64,000 nucleotides of DNA from Bacillota bacterium (GCA_023418925.1 JAEZYS010000003.1:62001-126000); one strand, 5' to 3'; shown: positions 51,992 to 61,088, counted from the first letter of the stretch. Notes: generated by a model from the letters alone, not told the origin. Program-made: numbers and translations.

Positions 51992-53565
51992 TGGCTAATA
52001 TGAATGTAAGTAAAAATATAACCGTTATTCCGGCTCGAAAGCGGGTCGGCAATACGGTGGCGAAAGAAGACATACCGAAGCTCAGAGTTGCAGCCTATTG
52101 CCGTGTTTCTACAGATACAGAGGAACAGGCTACAAGTTATGAGGCTCAGATGGAGCATTACACAGATTTCATTAGGAAAAATACTGAATGGGAATTCGCA
52201 GGCATCTTTGCTGATGATGGTATCTCAGGCACAAACACGAAAAAGCGTGATGAGTTTAACCGTATGATAGATGAATGCATGGCCGGTAACATAGATATGA
52301 TCATTACCAAGTCCATCAGCCGTTTTGCCCGAAATACCTTGGATTGCCTTAAGTATATCCGTGACTTAAAAGCAAAGAACATCCCCGTTTATTTTGAAAA
52401 GGAAAATATTAATACAATGGATGCTAAGGGCGAGGTGCTCCTTACTATTATGGCATCCTTAGCACAACAGGAAAGCCAGTCACTTTCACAGAATGTTAAG
52501 CTGGGGCTTCAGTACAGATACCAACAAGGCAAGGTGCAGGTCAACCATAATCGCTTTCTTGGATATACAAAGGACGAGGACGGAAATCTTATTATTGAGC
52601 CGAAAGGTGCTAAGGTTGTAAAGCGAATTTTCAGAGAATACCTCGAGGGTGAGAGCCTTGCCGGCATTTGTAAGGGTCTGATGAAAGACGGCATTTACAC
52701 AGCGGCGGGCAATCCGAAATGGAGACCGGAAACAGTCCAAAAAATACTGCAAAACGAAAAGTACATGGGAGATGCACTGTTACAGAAAACCTATACGGTG
52801 GATTTCTTAACAAAAAAGCGTGTTAAAAATGAAGGCATCGTTCCCCAGTATTATGTCGAGAATAATCACGAGGCTATCATTCCAAGAGAACTATATCTGC
52901 AGGTGCAGGAAGAAATGAAACGCAGAAGTCTTTTGTTTAAAGGCAAAGACGGAAAGAGAAGGATATATAGTAGTAAGTATGCATTATCCTCCATCACTTT
53001 TTGCAGTGATTGCGGAGACATTTATAGACGTACTTATTGGAATAACCGTGGCAAAAAGTCTACTGTATGGAGATGCGTTACACGATTGGAAGAGGGACCT
53101 AAAGGTTGCACATCAAGGACAATTTCTGAGGAAGACCTCCATGCCGCAGTGGCAGAGGCATTTAACCAGGTTCTTGGCGGTGGCGAATCGATGATTGCGA
53201 TTTTGCGGGAGAATATAGAGTCGGTGGTCTGCGAGAGCAATGAACAGTCCATTGCTAACATTGATAAGCAAATGGAAGAGAAACAGATGGAACTCATCAG
53301 CTATGCTAATTCCGGCAAGGACTATGAAAAACTTGCTGATGAAATACAGGCTCTTAGCGAAAGAAAACAAGCCATCCTTACGGCGGAGGCGGAAAGCCAA
53401 GGCGAAAAAGACCGAATCACAGAGATGATGGAATTTATAGAAAACCACGCTGACAAGAGTCTTGATTACGATGAAGAGTTGGTAAGGCTCTTAGTTGAGA
53501 AGGCAACTGTATTTAAAAGCAACGTGGTTGTGAGGTTTAAGTCGGGAATTGAAATAGAAGTATAA
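51991..53565 (+). CDS. Large serine recombinase 3 of trio
   Basis: This encodes 524 residues. The catalytic domain has RVAAYCRVSTDTEEQATSYE and ITKSISRFARNTLDCLKYI. QQESQSLSQNVKLGLQYRYQ lies in the linker, then the recombinase domain, a zinc ribbon CSDCGDIYRRTYW, and a coiled-coil C-terminus. It overlaps the previous gene by one base. It is strongly similar to the recombinase at 61748-63319, so the window holds two related integration modules in opposite orientation. Confidence 0.94.
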   Translation: MANMNVSKNITVIPARKRVGNTVAKEDIPKLRVAAYCRVSTDTEEQATSYEAQMEHYTDFIRKNTEWEFAGIFADDGISGTNTKKRDEFNRMIDECMAGNIDMIITKSISRFARNTLDCLKYIRDLKAKNIPVYFEKENINTMDAKGEVLLTIMASLAQQESQSLSQNVKLGLQYRYQQGKVQVNHNRFLGYTKDEDGNLIIEPKGAKVVKRIFREYLEGESLAGICKGLMKDGIYTAAGNPKWRPETVQKILQNEKYMGDALLQKTYTVDFLTKKRVKNEGIVPQYYVENNHEAIIPRELYLQVQEEMKRRSLLFKGKDGKRRIYSSKYALSSITFCSDCGDIYRRTYWNNRGKKSTVWRCVTRLEEGPKGCTSRTISEEDLHAAVAEAFNQVLGGGESMIAILRENIESVVCESNEQSIANIDKQMEEKQMELISYANSGKDYEKLADEIQALSERKQAILTAEAESQGEKDRITEMMEFIENHADKSLDYDEELVRLLVEKATVFKSNVVVRFKSGIEIEV

Positions 53566-53580
53566 ACACAGCTTAAAGAC

Positions 53581-53624
53581 AAACCGTCAATCAGGAGATT
53601 TAGTATTCTCTTGATTGGCGGTTT
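53581..53624. terminator. Terminator after the recombinase trio
   Basis: AAACCGTCAATCA pairs with TGATTGGCGGTTT (one wobble), with an inner GGAGA/TCTC extension and TTTTCC after. It is a likely right boundary of the first element's coding part. Confidence 0.85.
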
Positions 53625-53636
53625 TCCTTATTCATA

Positions 53637-53665
53637 TTGACTAAAGGTACGTGCGAGTGTATAAT
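53637..53665 (+). promoter_or_regulatory. Sigma-A promoter of the nuclease/FRG operon
   Basis: TTGACT at 53637-53642, a 17-bp spacer, and TATAAT at 53660-53665, 48 bp before the first ATG. Confidence 0.8.
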
Positions 53666-53712
53666 GTTATTAACAATGTTGTTGATGTTGTTATTTATGA
53701 GGAGTTGGCGAT

Positions 53713-53946
53713 ATGAGTGATGTTAATGAACTATTAGAAGAAGCAATTAGCGAAACTGAAAAGCTGAATGAAGGTGAAGTCTTTCTCGTTAAAGATCTGT
53801 TCAAAGGATATGTGTGGAATAGGATACCGAGAAAGGACCGGCTTCTATTGGGGACGCTTTTTCTTAATTGGGTGAATAAGACAGAAGGCAATCTCAAAGC
53901 TATTGAAAAGACATCATCCAATCAACAGAGATATGAAAAATTATAG
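53713..53946 (+). CDS. DUF1413-domain small protein
   Basis: This encodes 77 residues: NEGEVFLVKDLFKGYVWNRI then PRKDRLLLGTLFLNWVN, the pattern of the single-domain DUF1413 family found in mobile elements. GAGGAG precedes ATG 53713. It is the first gene after a good promoter and lies 34 bp before the nuclease gene, so it may be the regulator or accessory gene of that operon. The function of the family is not established. Confidence 0.75.
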   Translation: MSDVNELLEEAISETEKLNEGEVFLVKDLFKGYVWNRIPRKDRLLLGTLFLNWVNKTEGNLKAIEKTSSNQQRYEKL

Positions 53947-53980
53947 AACGATTTAAAACTTCTGGGATTGAGGTGACATA

Positions 53981-54541
53981 TTGCTAAAATTAAATGTTTT
54001 AGTACACGATTTCTTTAAATCGGTTATAACGAAAAATATTGATATATACAATGAATTTAGCCTTCAACATGAGCTTGGTATTTTTTTAAGAGAGGCTCTG
54101 CCTACATATAAAGTGCAATTCGAAAGAAACGTCTCATATTTTACCAATGACAATAAAACTATTAAAAAAGAAATCGATATAGCGGTATTTTCAGAGGATA
54201 AAACAGAAAAATATGCCATAGAACTGAAGTGCCCATTGAACGGCCAGTATCCAGAGCAGATGTATTCCTTTGTAAAAGACATAAAGTTCATGGAAGAACT
54301 TAAGGATAGAGGGTTCAATAAAACAGCTACTGTTACCCTTGTATCAGATAGACCCTTTTACGAAGGACGCAATAATGAAGGGATTTATAAATATTTTCGA
54401 GAAGAATATGCAGTTTATGGACAAATTTTTAAACCGACAGGGTCCATGAAAGGTAAAGACTTTATCATTTTAAAAGGTAGATATGAATTCTCCTGGAAGT
54501 CGGTATTTAACAATAGTAGGTACTATGTGATAGAGGTGTAA
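53981..54541 (+). CDS. PD-(D/E)XK-type nuclease-like protein
   Basis: This encodes 186 residues from a TTG start at 53981, supported by GAGGTG five bases upstream. The core reads KKEIDIAVFSEDKTEKYAIE then LKCPLNGQYPEQMYSF: an Asp near 64 and Glu-x-Lys near 81-83, the catalytic arrangement of PD-(D/E)XK nucleases. It probably cleaves nucleic acid. It sits 26 bp before the FRG gene in the same operon, a pairing expected of a defence module. Confidence 0.65.
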   Translation: MLKLNVLVHDFFKSVITKNIDIYNEFSLQHELGIFLREALPTYKVQFERNVSYFTNDNKTIKKEIDIAVFSEDKTEKYAIELKCPLNGQYPEQMYSFVKDIKFMEELKDRGFNKTATVTLVSDRPFYEGRNNEGIYKYFREEYAVYGQIFKPTGSMKGKDFIILKGRYEFSWKSVFNNSRYYVIEV

Positions 54542-54567
54542 ATATATAGTTAGGGGTGAATGATTAA

Positions 54568-56553
54568 ATGGAGCAAACTAATTCTGTTGATGATTATTTA
54601 AAAAAGCTATCGCGCTACGATATTTATAACAATGTATTCTATAGAGGTCAGTCAGAAAAATATAAAAATATCACATCAAGTGTTTCCAGAGATGAAGGTT
54701 ACACAGTGAATGAAGGCTCTATCTACACAGAAGCAATAAAAATGAGAACTGTTGAGTTTGATGATTTAATGTCTCCGATTGAGTGCTTATCGAAAATGCA
54801 ACATTATGGAATTCCAACGAGACTTGTAGATTTGACAATTGATCCATTGATAGCGCTCTTTTTCGCTGTCCAAAAAGTCGATAGCGAGTCGCATGGGAAT
54901 GTATATGTATTTGTTCAGCCAGAGCATTCCTTAAATGATAAGAGAATTAAGCTATTGTCACTTCTTGCAACAATAGAATCACCTAAAATTGATGTGATAA
55001 AAAGGTTCTATCTAGAATGCTATTCGGAAAGTATAACAGAAGATGAAATACTAGAGTTTGCCTCAGAAGGAGCATTTATAAAGCACTCCGTAGAACTTCA
55101 AAAATCTAACGAAAGGCTATTCTGCCAGAAAGGGACTTTTGCAATCTGTGGGAATGAAGTAATAGGTAGTGAGATAAAAAAGACTGTATTACCTCTTGAT
55201 TCAATTGAACCAACAATGGTTATAAGGATTCCTTTTGAACATAAACAAGCAGTTAAAAAAGAGCTGGATGAAAAGTATAATATTAATGAGACAACAATAT
55301 ATCCAGAGTTACCCTCAGTCGCTGATTATTTGAAGGAAAAGTATAAAAAAGTGGATTTTGATCTTGAGGGTACATATAACATTCTTGAAGTAAAAAACAT
55401 GTCTAATTCAGGTGCTAGACGCTGCTCTATATTGGCAGTATTAAATAAGGCTCTGCATATTGAAGAAATAAAGGATATTGGAATCCAGATCATTGATCAA
55501 TATAGAAGTACAAACGATGTTGTTTGGGTATATATCGCGAAGAATGGCGACGATTATATTATGCGAAACTGGATGATAAGAGGGCAATGGATTAGGGAAT
55601 CATTAGATCCTAGATTCAAGCCACATCTTATTGGGGATGTAGATAAATTAGGATATATTTGGCGCCTTGAAAAGTCCTACAGTACACTGGCAGATTATTA
55701 TGGCGAGCATTCTTTTACAGATGATAAAATTCTTTTTACTCAAAACATGAAAACATTAGAAAAGTTTGAACCCCATTATAAGTTTATGTTAAATGCCTTT
55801 GAGAGTCGGGATATGAAGAATTTAGAAGAGTATGCTATTGATAATGCAAATGATATCACTAAGTTTTTTCTAAAGTTTGGTGATTATGGCCATTCAAGAA
55901 ACGATGAATTTAATAAATACCTGAACAATTTCCAAGAAGTAGCCTTACATTTGGATAATATAATCTTGTGGGTGAAAAAGGAAGAACTAAATTCACGTAC
56001 TAAAAGATACCTTATTTCAAATTGTTTTAGAGATGCGAAGTTACATTTTGATAGAATTAAGGAACAAGCTTTATATTGGAAAAAAACTATTGACCTTTCA
56101 GATGACGAGTATAATGAAATTAATCCTGAAAAAATAAAAAGAAAAGAATATCAATATAAACAAACAATACCGCTAAACCCAGATGGCCTAGATGTTACCT
56201 TTAATCTTGTAATTTCCCAAAATATCGACAATACAGTGAATATAAGGGGAGCGACTAATCTTTTTGATAACGCGTCATTAATGATATCTTTGAAAAATTC
56301 TAATGGCTTGCTTTTGGCACAGAATAATTCATTAGTGGAAAATGGACGATTTGATTTTGGTAGACTAGGAAAAGAAGGCGTTGGCTTCGATAAAGGAAAG
56401 TACAAAGCAGGTATTACTCTTGCTATTCCCTCAGTTCAAAAGAAAGAATTTGTGCTAAAAGCAGGATTAGAGTATGAGAACTTAAAAGGAAAATATGTTG
56501 ATAGAACTGGTATAGGACCAACGATTAGCTATACGCAAGAGTTCGAAATTTAA
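54568..56553 (+). CDS. FRG-domain protein
   Basis: This encodes 661 residues. The N-terminal FRG domain (about 20-100) has NNVFYRGQSEKYKN and KMQHYGIPTRLVDLTIDPLI with ALFFAV, the family signature. FRG domains are related in fold to ADP-ribosyltransferases and occur in toxin and phage-defence contexts. Residues ~270-400 and the C-terminal ~150 (rich in beta strands, NTVNIRGATNLFDNASLM) are unassigned. GGGGTGA precedes ATG 54568. The operon context with a nuclease suggests an anti-phage effector. Confidence 0.75.
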   Translation: MEQTNSVDDYLKKLSRYDIYNNVFYRGQSEKYKNITSSVSRDEGYTVNEGSIYTEAIKMRTVEFDDLMSPIECLSKMQHYGIPTRLVDLTIDPLIALFFAVQKVDSESHGNVYVFVQPEHSLNDKRIKLLSLLATIESPKIDVIKRFYLECYSESITEDEILEFASEGAFIKHSVELQKSNERLFCQKGTFAICGNEVIGSEIKKTVLPLDSIEPTMVIRIPFEHKQAVKKELDEKYNINETTIYPELPSVADYLKEKYKKVDFDLEGTYNILEVKNMSNSGARRCSILAVLNKALHIEEIKDIGIQIIDQYRSTNDVVWVYIAKNGDDYIMRNWMIRGQWIRESLDPRFKPHLIGDVDKLGYIWRLEKSYSTLADYYGEHSFTDDKILFTQNMKTLEKFEPHYKFMLNAFESRDMKNLEEYAIDNANDITKFFLKFGDYGHSRNDEFNKYLNNFQEVALHLDNIILWVKKEELNSRTKRYLISNCFRDAKLHFDRIKEQALYWKKTIDLSDDEYNEINPEKIKRKEYQYKQTIPLNPDGLDVTFNLVISQNIDNTVNIRGATNLFDNASLMISLKNSNGLLLAQNNSLVENGRFDFGRLGKEGVGFDKGKYKAGITLAIPSVQKKEFVLKAGLEYENLKGKYVDRTGIGPTISYTQEFEI

Positions 56554-56591
56554 TTTGTTTGAGCCTATTTAGTGAATGGGGAGGATAAAAT

Positions 56592-57170
56592 ATGTCCGAC
56601 GTAAAAAATGCGTATGATCAGATTATTGATTTCTTGAACAATGAAACAGAGAAAACATTGTTACTACGAGGTATCGCTGATAAGGAAAAGCATCAGGCCC
56701 TTCTTAAAGCTTTGAATGCTAAAGGGAACCTGAAAGGACTAATTAATTTAATTCATACAACAAAAGATGGAATGGAGAATTTCTTTCGATGGGCGGAACT
56801 TTATAAAGTTAACGTACCGAAGAAATATGGGCAAGGAATGAAATTATCAAATCTTACAATTTTCTTTGATAATTTAACCACTAAAGGCAATAGTGAAAAA
56901 TACGATAATTGTGAATTTGACTTTATGATTATATGGCCAATTCAAAGTGTAACAAAAAATGAAAAAGAGATTCAAATGCTGAAAGAAATGGCTGAGCGTC
57001 AAAGAACAAAAAAGATTATATATCTTACTATTAAGGAACCTTGGTACAACCCTGATTCGTTAGATTCTATTGTGGATCGCGTGATAAAACTGGACTGTGA
57101 GAATGATGACCCAAAAGAATATCAGCGTATTCTAGCCGCCTACGAAGAGGATATGAAAAGGAACTATTAA
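56592..57170 (+). CDS. Unknown protein, last gene of the nuclease/FRG operon
   Basis: This encodes 192 residues with no recognised family. The middle contains CEFDFMIIWPIQSVTKNEKE and the late part KKIIYLTIKEPWYNPDSLDS, alternating strands and helices as in a Rossmann or TIR-like fold, but without a diagnostic motif. GGGAGG precedes ATG 56592. It starts 38 bp after the FRG gene, so it is probably its partner (sensor or antidote). Confidence 0.65.
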   Translation: MSDVKNAYDQIIDFLNNETEKTLLLRGIADKEKHQALLKALNAKGNLKGLINLIHTTKDGMENFFRWAELYKVNVPKKYGQGMKLSNLTIFFDNLTTKGNSEKYDNCEFDFMIIWPIQSVTKNEKEIQMLKEMAERQRTKKIIYLTIKEPWYNPDSLDSIVDRVIKLDCENDDPKEYQRILAAYEEDMKRNY

Positions 57171-57214
57171 GTTAGATTATATGAATTAACAGTATTACTT
57201 GGGAGGAATTTAGC

Positions 57215-57238
57215 ATGGCTACCTTTCAGGATTTATGA
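57215..57238 (+). CDS. Possible 7-residue leader peptide
   Basis: ATG at 57215 after a strong GGGAGG site opens MATFQDL and stops with TGA, 31 bp before the nucleotidyltransferase ATG. It may be a leader for antibiotic-sensing attenuation, or the stub of a deleted gene. Confidence 0.25.
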   Translation: MATFQDL

Positions 57239-57269
57239 AATTAGATAGGAATTTGAACGGAGGGATTGC

Positions 57270-57764
57270 ATGGTAAATGAAAAAGATGCCATTGAGATAA
57301 TCTTATATGCCGAAGAAAATGAGATTGCCATTTGGTTAGATGGAGGTTGGGGAGTTGATGCTCTTTTAGGTGAGGAAACAAGGGGTCACAACGATATTGA
57401 TTTGTTTGTGGAAAAAAGCAATAGCAAAAAATTTCTTGAAATAATAAAAGAAAAGGGCTTTGCTGAAGTTATCGAAGCATATACCACTACAGATCACACG
57501 GTTTGGGAGGACGCTAAAGGCAGGATAATCGATCTTCATATATTTGAATTCGACGAACAAGGATACCTTGTTTTTGAAGGAGAAGCTTATCCTTCGGAAG
57601 TATTTAATGGTATCGGGAAGATAGGCGATAAAATAGTAAGATGTATTGATGCTGAAAATCAAGTATTATTTCACTTGGGATATGAGCATGACGAAAATGA
57701 TGTGCATGATGTAAAACTATTATGTGAGAAATTTAATATTCCTGTTCCGAATGAATACAAGTAA
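57270..57764 (+). CDS. Lincosamide nucleotidyltransferase-like protein (Lnu family)
   Basis: This encodes 164 residues, the length of LnuA/LnuC enzymes. The nucleotidyltransferase motif WLDGGWGVDALLGEETRGHN (about 22-41) and NDIDLFVEK carry the metal-binding acids. LFHLGYEHDENDVHDVKLLC near the end matches the family. Lnu enzymes adenylate lincomycin/clindamycin; a related aminoglycoside-2''-type substrate is also possible. CGGAGGG precedes ATG 57270. It is flanked by degenerate transposon-end-like repeats, consistent with acquisition. Confidence 0.8.
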   Translation: MVNEKDAIEIILYAEENEIAIWLDGGWGVDALLGEETRGHNDIDLFVEKSNSKKFLEIIKEKGFAEVIEAYTTTDHTVWEDAKGRIIDLHIFEFDEQGYLVFEGEAYPSEVFNGIGKIGDKIVRCIDAENQVLFHLGYEHDENDVHDVKLLCEKFNIPVPNEYK

Positions 57765-57786
57765 CCAACTGATTCCGATTTTCGTT

Positions 57787-57871
57787 GACTGTTCTACCAA
57801 ACGAGTATAATTAGTAGACTGCATCTACCGAACAGGTAAAAACTGTGGACTGTATCTACCAAACCGATAGG
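57787..57871 (+). repeat. Three degenerate direct repeats, 30-31-bp period
   Basis: Copies of GACTGCATCTACCGAAC / GACTGTATCTACCAAAC / GACTGTTCTACCAAAC start at 57787, 57817 and 57848. They are non-coding and sit 22 bp after the nucleotidyltransferase stop. The spacing matches the 40761 array although the motif differs. Confidence 0.6.
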
Positions 57872-58081
57872 TTGAAAATGTGCGGTTGTTGTAATTAAAA
57901 AAATCCAGTCAAGCCATGTTGAGACAGTAGTATTGATGTCAAGGGTTGAGAAGTAGATGGGTGAAAAGTCCAGTAATACTGGGTTTTTAGAGGTTTGAGA
58001 GTAAAAATCTGATGTGTCAAAATCGTGAAAATATCGGTTCATGGGAACAAGTCAAAGACGGCATTTTCGAGTGCGAGAGAG
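57872..58081. other. Non-coding spacer between two repeat arrays
   Basis: There is no credible gene or RNA in this 210-bp stretch, which is bracketed by two different arrays of end-like repeats. It could be the collapsed inside of a transposon. Confidence 0.4.
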
Positions 58082-58163
58082 CGATTTAGATGTCAGCACT
58101 TGGCGAGTGGTCGATTTAGATGTTTTTTGAAAAAGCCGAGGTTGTGTGGTCAGTTTAGATGTA
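58082..58163 (+). repeat. Three degenerate direct repeats with core CGATTTAGATGT
   Basis: Copies start at 58082, 58112 and 58151: GCGATTTAGATGT, GTGGTCGATTTAGATGT and GTGGTCAGTTTAGATGT. Spacings are 30 and 39 bp. The motif and layout resemble the multiple end repeats of IS21-type or Tn7-like transposons. Confidence 0.6.
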
Positions 58164-58250
58164 GGCATGAAAAAATGCTTTTATGACAGCGACAAGCCAA
58201 ACTTGAAGTTGTGCTTGTGGTAAAATGATTATAAAATAGGAGGCATAATT

Positions 58251-58565
58251 ATGGTTGAACAGATATTCAAATTGTCAAGGGGCAATGAAAAAGCCGTCGA
58301 GAAGGTTATTTTCGATGATAACCTGCACTATCTGCACATGGTGTTTAACAAAACAGAAGGGTTGCCGGAACACTTCTCCAACTCAAACGTGTATATGACC
58401 GTTATTCGCGGGATACTATCTATCGGTTTGAATGATCAGGAGATACATGAATATGAGGGTGGTACTCTGCTGAAAATCCCTTATCAAACTAAAATGAATG
58501 TAAAAAACCTACATGATGATACTTTGGAGCTTATAATCGTCAAAGCACCTGCCCCAAAAAGCTGA
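58251..58565 (+). CDS. Cupin-fold protein
   Basis: This encodes 104 residues, a small beta-barrel of cupin type: LPEHFSNSNVYMTVIRGILS (about 38-57), then EYEGGTLLKIPYQTKMNVKN. It keeps one histidine of the metal-binding set (PEHFSNS) but is otherwise degenerate. AGGAGG precedes ATG 58251. It starts a run of genes for iron-containing stress proteins; the exact role is unknown. Confidence 0.75.
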   Translation: MVEQIFKLSRGNEKAVEKVIFDDNLHYLHMVFNKTEGLPEHFSNSNVYMTVIRGILSIGLNDQEIHEYEGGTLLKIPYQTKMNVKNLHDDTLELIIVKAPAPKS

Positions 58566-58615
58566 CGGACAAGCTTTGCAAATTTTATGCTGTATTTTTA
58601 GAAGGAGGATTCAAA

Positions 58616-59158
58616 ATGGGAAAAGCGACACAAGATCTGCGGAAAGAACACGAGGCCATTCTTTATGTTCTGCAAATACTTGATAAAATGACGGAGTCCG
58701 ATAACCGTGATGCGGAAACCCTGTTTCACTATTACGGTGAGGTTGTCTATTTCCTCAAGACATTTGCGGATAAATGCCACCACGGCAAAGAGGAGAATTA
58801 CCTGTTCAAAGAACTGGTTAATAAAGGAATACCTAACGAGGGAGGACCGGTCGGTGTCATGCTGCAGGAGCACACTCAAGGCAGAGAATACATTGCACAA
58901 ATGACTAAATTCCTTGAGGATAAGAACATCAGCAGCTTTAACAACGCTGCTGATCAATACCGAGATCTGCTGTGCAGACATATCGACAAGGAGAATAATG
59001 TGCTTTTCATGATGGCGGATAATGTGATTGATGAACAATCGCATAGCCTTATGTTTGAACAATTTGAGCAGTATGAAGAGACTGTTATAGGACATGGCGT
59101 CCATGAAAAACTGCACGCTATGATTGACACCTGGGCAAAAGCTTTTGATATGGAATGA
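58616..59158 (+). CDS. Hemerythrin-domain protein
   Basis: This encodes 180 residues, one four-helix hemerythrin HHE domain with metal ligands spaced along it: RKEHEAILYVL near 9-19, FADKCHHGKEENYLF near 57-71, LQEHTQGREYI and RHIDKENNVLFMM. It should bind a di-iron centre and handle oxygen or nitric oxide. AAGGAGG precedes ATG 58616. It is clustered with rubredoxin and hybrid-cluster protein, which fits a nitrosative/oxidative stress role. Confidence 0.9.
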   Translation: MGKATQDLRKEHEAILYVLQILDKMTESDNRDAETLFHYYGEVVYFLKTFADKCHHGKEENYLFKELVNKGIPNEGGPVGVMLQEHTQGREYIAQMTKFLEDKNISSFNNAADQYRDLLCRHIDKENNVLFMMADNVIDEQSHSLMFEQFEQYEETVIGHGVHEKLHAMIDTWAKAFDME

Positions 59159-59197
59159 AAATTCTATAGATAACAATTGGAAAGGAGGCAAAGAAAG

Positions 59198-59362
59198 ATG
59201 AAGAAATATCGTTGTATCCCTTGCGGGTACATTTATGACCCGGAAGTTGGCGATCCTGATGGCGGGATTGCGCCCGGTACTGCGTTTGAAGATATCCCAG
59301 ATGATTGGCAGTGCCCTATTTGCTTTGTAGGCAAGGACGAGTTTGAAATTATTGAAGAATAA
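59198..59362 (+). CDS. Rubredoxin
   Basis: This encodes 54 residues, full length for rubredoxin, from ATG 59198 (AAAGGAGG upstream). The four iron ligands are C6-x2-C9 (YRCIPCGYIYDPEVGDPDGG) and C39-x2-C42 (DWQCPICFVGKDEFE). It is a one-electron carrier in the cytoplasm, probably supplying the neighbouring hybrid-cluster protein or hemerythrin. The next ATG is 15 bp after its stop. Confidence 0.97.
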   Translation: MKKYRCIPCGYIYDPEVGDPDGGIAPGTAFEDIPDDWQCPICFVGKDEFEIIEE

Positions 59363-59377
59363 ACGGAGGAAAACCAA

Positions 59378-61009
59378 ATGAGCATGTTTTGTTATCAATG
59401 TCAGGAAACCGCAGGAGGCAAAGGCTGTACGGTACGCGGTGTATGCGGAAAAACCGAAGAGGTTGCAAGGCTTCAGGACCTTTTGATTTATACGCTGAAG
59501 GGAATTTCAGAAATAGTTATTAAAGGAAAGCTGGATGTAAAAGACCTTGGCAACACAAATTATGAAATGCTGAACAGTCTTTTCATGACAATCACCAACG
59601 CTAATTTTGACGATGAGTCCATTGAAAAACAAATTTTGAAAATGCTTGCTGTTCGGGACGGCCTGAAAAAAGCTGCTAAGCTTGAAAACCTGCACGATGC
59701 TTCAACATTTACAGTGGACACAAGAGCGTCAATGCTGGAAAAGACCGCTTCTGTAGGGGTGCTGGCAACAGAAAATGAAGATGTTCGCTCTCTGCGCGAG
59801 ATGATCACTTACGGTCTCAAGGGTATGGCTGCCTATACAGAGCATGCCAAGAACATCGGCAAGGAAAATTTGGAGATTAGTGCCTTTATATATGAGGCTC
59901 TTGCTGCAATATTGGACGATTCGCTTACTGCAGACGATCTTGTTGCGCTAACGCTGAAAACCGGCGAATACGGTGTAAAGGCAATGGCATTACTGGATGA
60001 GGCTAACACGTCACGGTACGGCAATCCTGAAATTACCGAGGTTAATATCGGCGTTAGAAAAAATCCCGCAATCCTGATATCCGGCCACGACCTCACCGAT
60101 CTGGAACAATTGTTGGAGCAGACTAAAGGCACAGGTGTGGATGTATATACTCATAGTGAGATGCTGCCTGCCCACTATTATCCCGCCTTTAAGAAATATG
60201 ATAACTTTGCCGGGAACTATGGCAATGCATGGTGGAAACAGGTAGACGAGTTTGGACCGTTCAATGGACCTATCTTGTTTACTACCAACTGTATTGTTCC
60301 CCCAAGAAGCGAAGAAATCAGAAACAGAATTTTTACCACAGGCTCTACCGGATACCCGGGCTGCAAGCGTATTGAGGCTGACGAAAACGGCAAAAAGGAT
60401 TTTTCAGAGATTATCGCTTTGGCTAAAACCCTTCCTGCCCCAGATGAAATTGAAACAGGTTCTATTGTTGGAGGTTTTGCCCACAATCAGGTTATAGCTT
60501 TGGCAGACAAGGTTGTCGAGGCTGTAAAATCCGGAGCAATTAAAAAATTCTTCGTTATGGCCGGCTGCGATGGCAGAATGAAGCCGAGAGCGTATTACAC
60601 TGAGTTTGCGGAAAGCCTCCCCAAGGACACGGTTATACTCACCGCAGGTTGCGCGAAATACCGTTACAATAAGCTGAAGCTTGGCGACATCGGCGGAATT
60701 CCAAGAGTTTTGGATGCCGGACAGTGCAACGATTCCTATTCGCTTGCCGTCATTGCGTTAAAGCTGAAAGAGGTATTCGGTCTTGATGATATCAACAAGC
60801 TGCCAATCGCATTCAATATTGCTTGGTACGAGCAAAAAGCTGTTATCGTTCTTTTAGCGCTCTTGTATCTTGGCGTAAAGAATATTCATCTCGGGCCGAC
60901 TCTTCCTGGTTTTCTATCACCGAATGTAGCGAATGTTTTGGTCGAGAAGTTCGGTATCGCCGGCATCGGTGCTGTGGATGCTGACATTGAATTGTTTATG
61001 GCACAATAG
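59378..61009 (+). CDS. hcp: Hydroxylamine reductase / hybrid-cluster protein
   Basis: This encodes 543 residues, the normal length for Hcp. The N-terminal cluster ligands are C5, C8, C17 and C23 (MFCYQCQETAGGKGC then VCGK). Hybrid-cluster segments follow: SGHDLTDLEQLL near 230, YTHSEMLPAHYYPAFKKYDN, CIVPP, GSTGYPGC, and CAKYRY near 425. It reduces hydroxylamine or, more likely physiologically, nitric oxide. CGGAGG precedes ATG 59378. It is in one operon with rubredoxin. Confidence 0.96.
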   Translation: MSMFCYQCQETAGGKGCTVRGVCGKTEEVARLQDLLIYTLKGISEIVIKGKLDVKDLGNTNYEMLNSLFMTITNANFDDESIEKQILKMLAVRDGLKKAAKLENLHDASTFTVDTRASMLEKTASVGVLATENEDVRSLREMITYGLKGMAAYTEHAKNIGKENLEISAFIYEALAAILDDSLTADDLVALTLKTGEYGVKAMALLDEANTSRYGNPEITEVNIGVRKNPAILISGHDLTDLEQLLEQTKGTGVDVYTHSEMLPAHYYPAFKKYDNFAGNYGNAWWKQVDEFGPFNGPILFTTNCIVPPRSEEIRNRIFTTGSTGYPGCKRIEADENGKKDFSEIIALAKTLPAPDEIETGSIVGGFAHNQVIALADKVVEAVKSGAIKKFFVMAGCDGRMKPRAYYTEFAESLPKDTVILTAGCAKYRYNKLKLGDIGGIPRVLDAGQCNDSYSLAVIALKLKEVFGLDDINKLPIAFNIAWYEQKAVIVLLALLYLGVKNIHLGPTLPGFLSPNVANVLVEKFGIAGIGAVDADIELFMAQ

Positions 61010-61088
61010 ATACAATAACGGCAAACTCAGATATGGGCGCATACGGGAGCATAATAACCCGTAAATATATATTATGAGGAGAATTGTC

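Noticed and set aside
58598..59398. 266-codon open frame on the - strand
   Set aside because: It lies wholly antisense to the hemerythrin and rubredoxin genes, whose families are certain; its translation has no recognisable domain and no good ribosome site.
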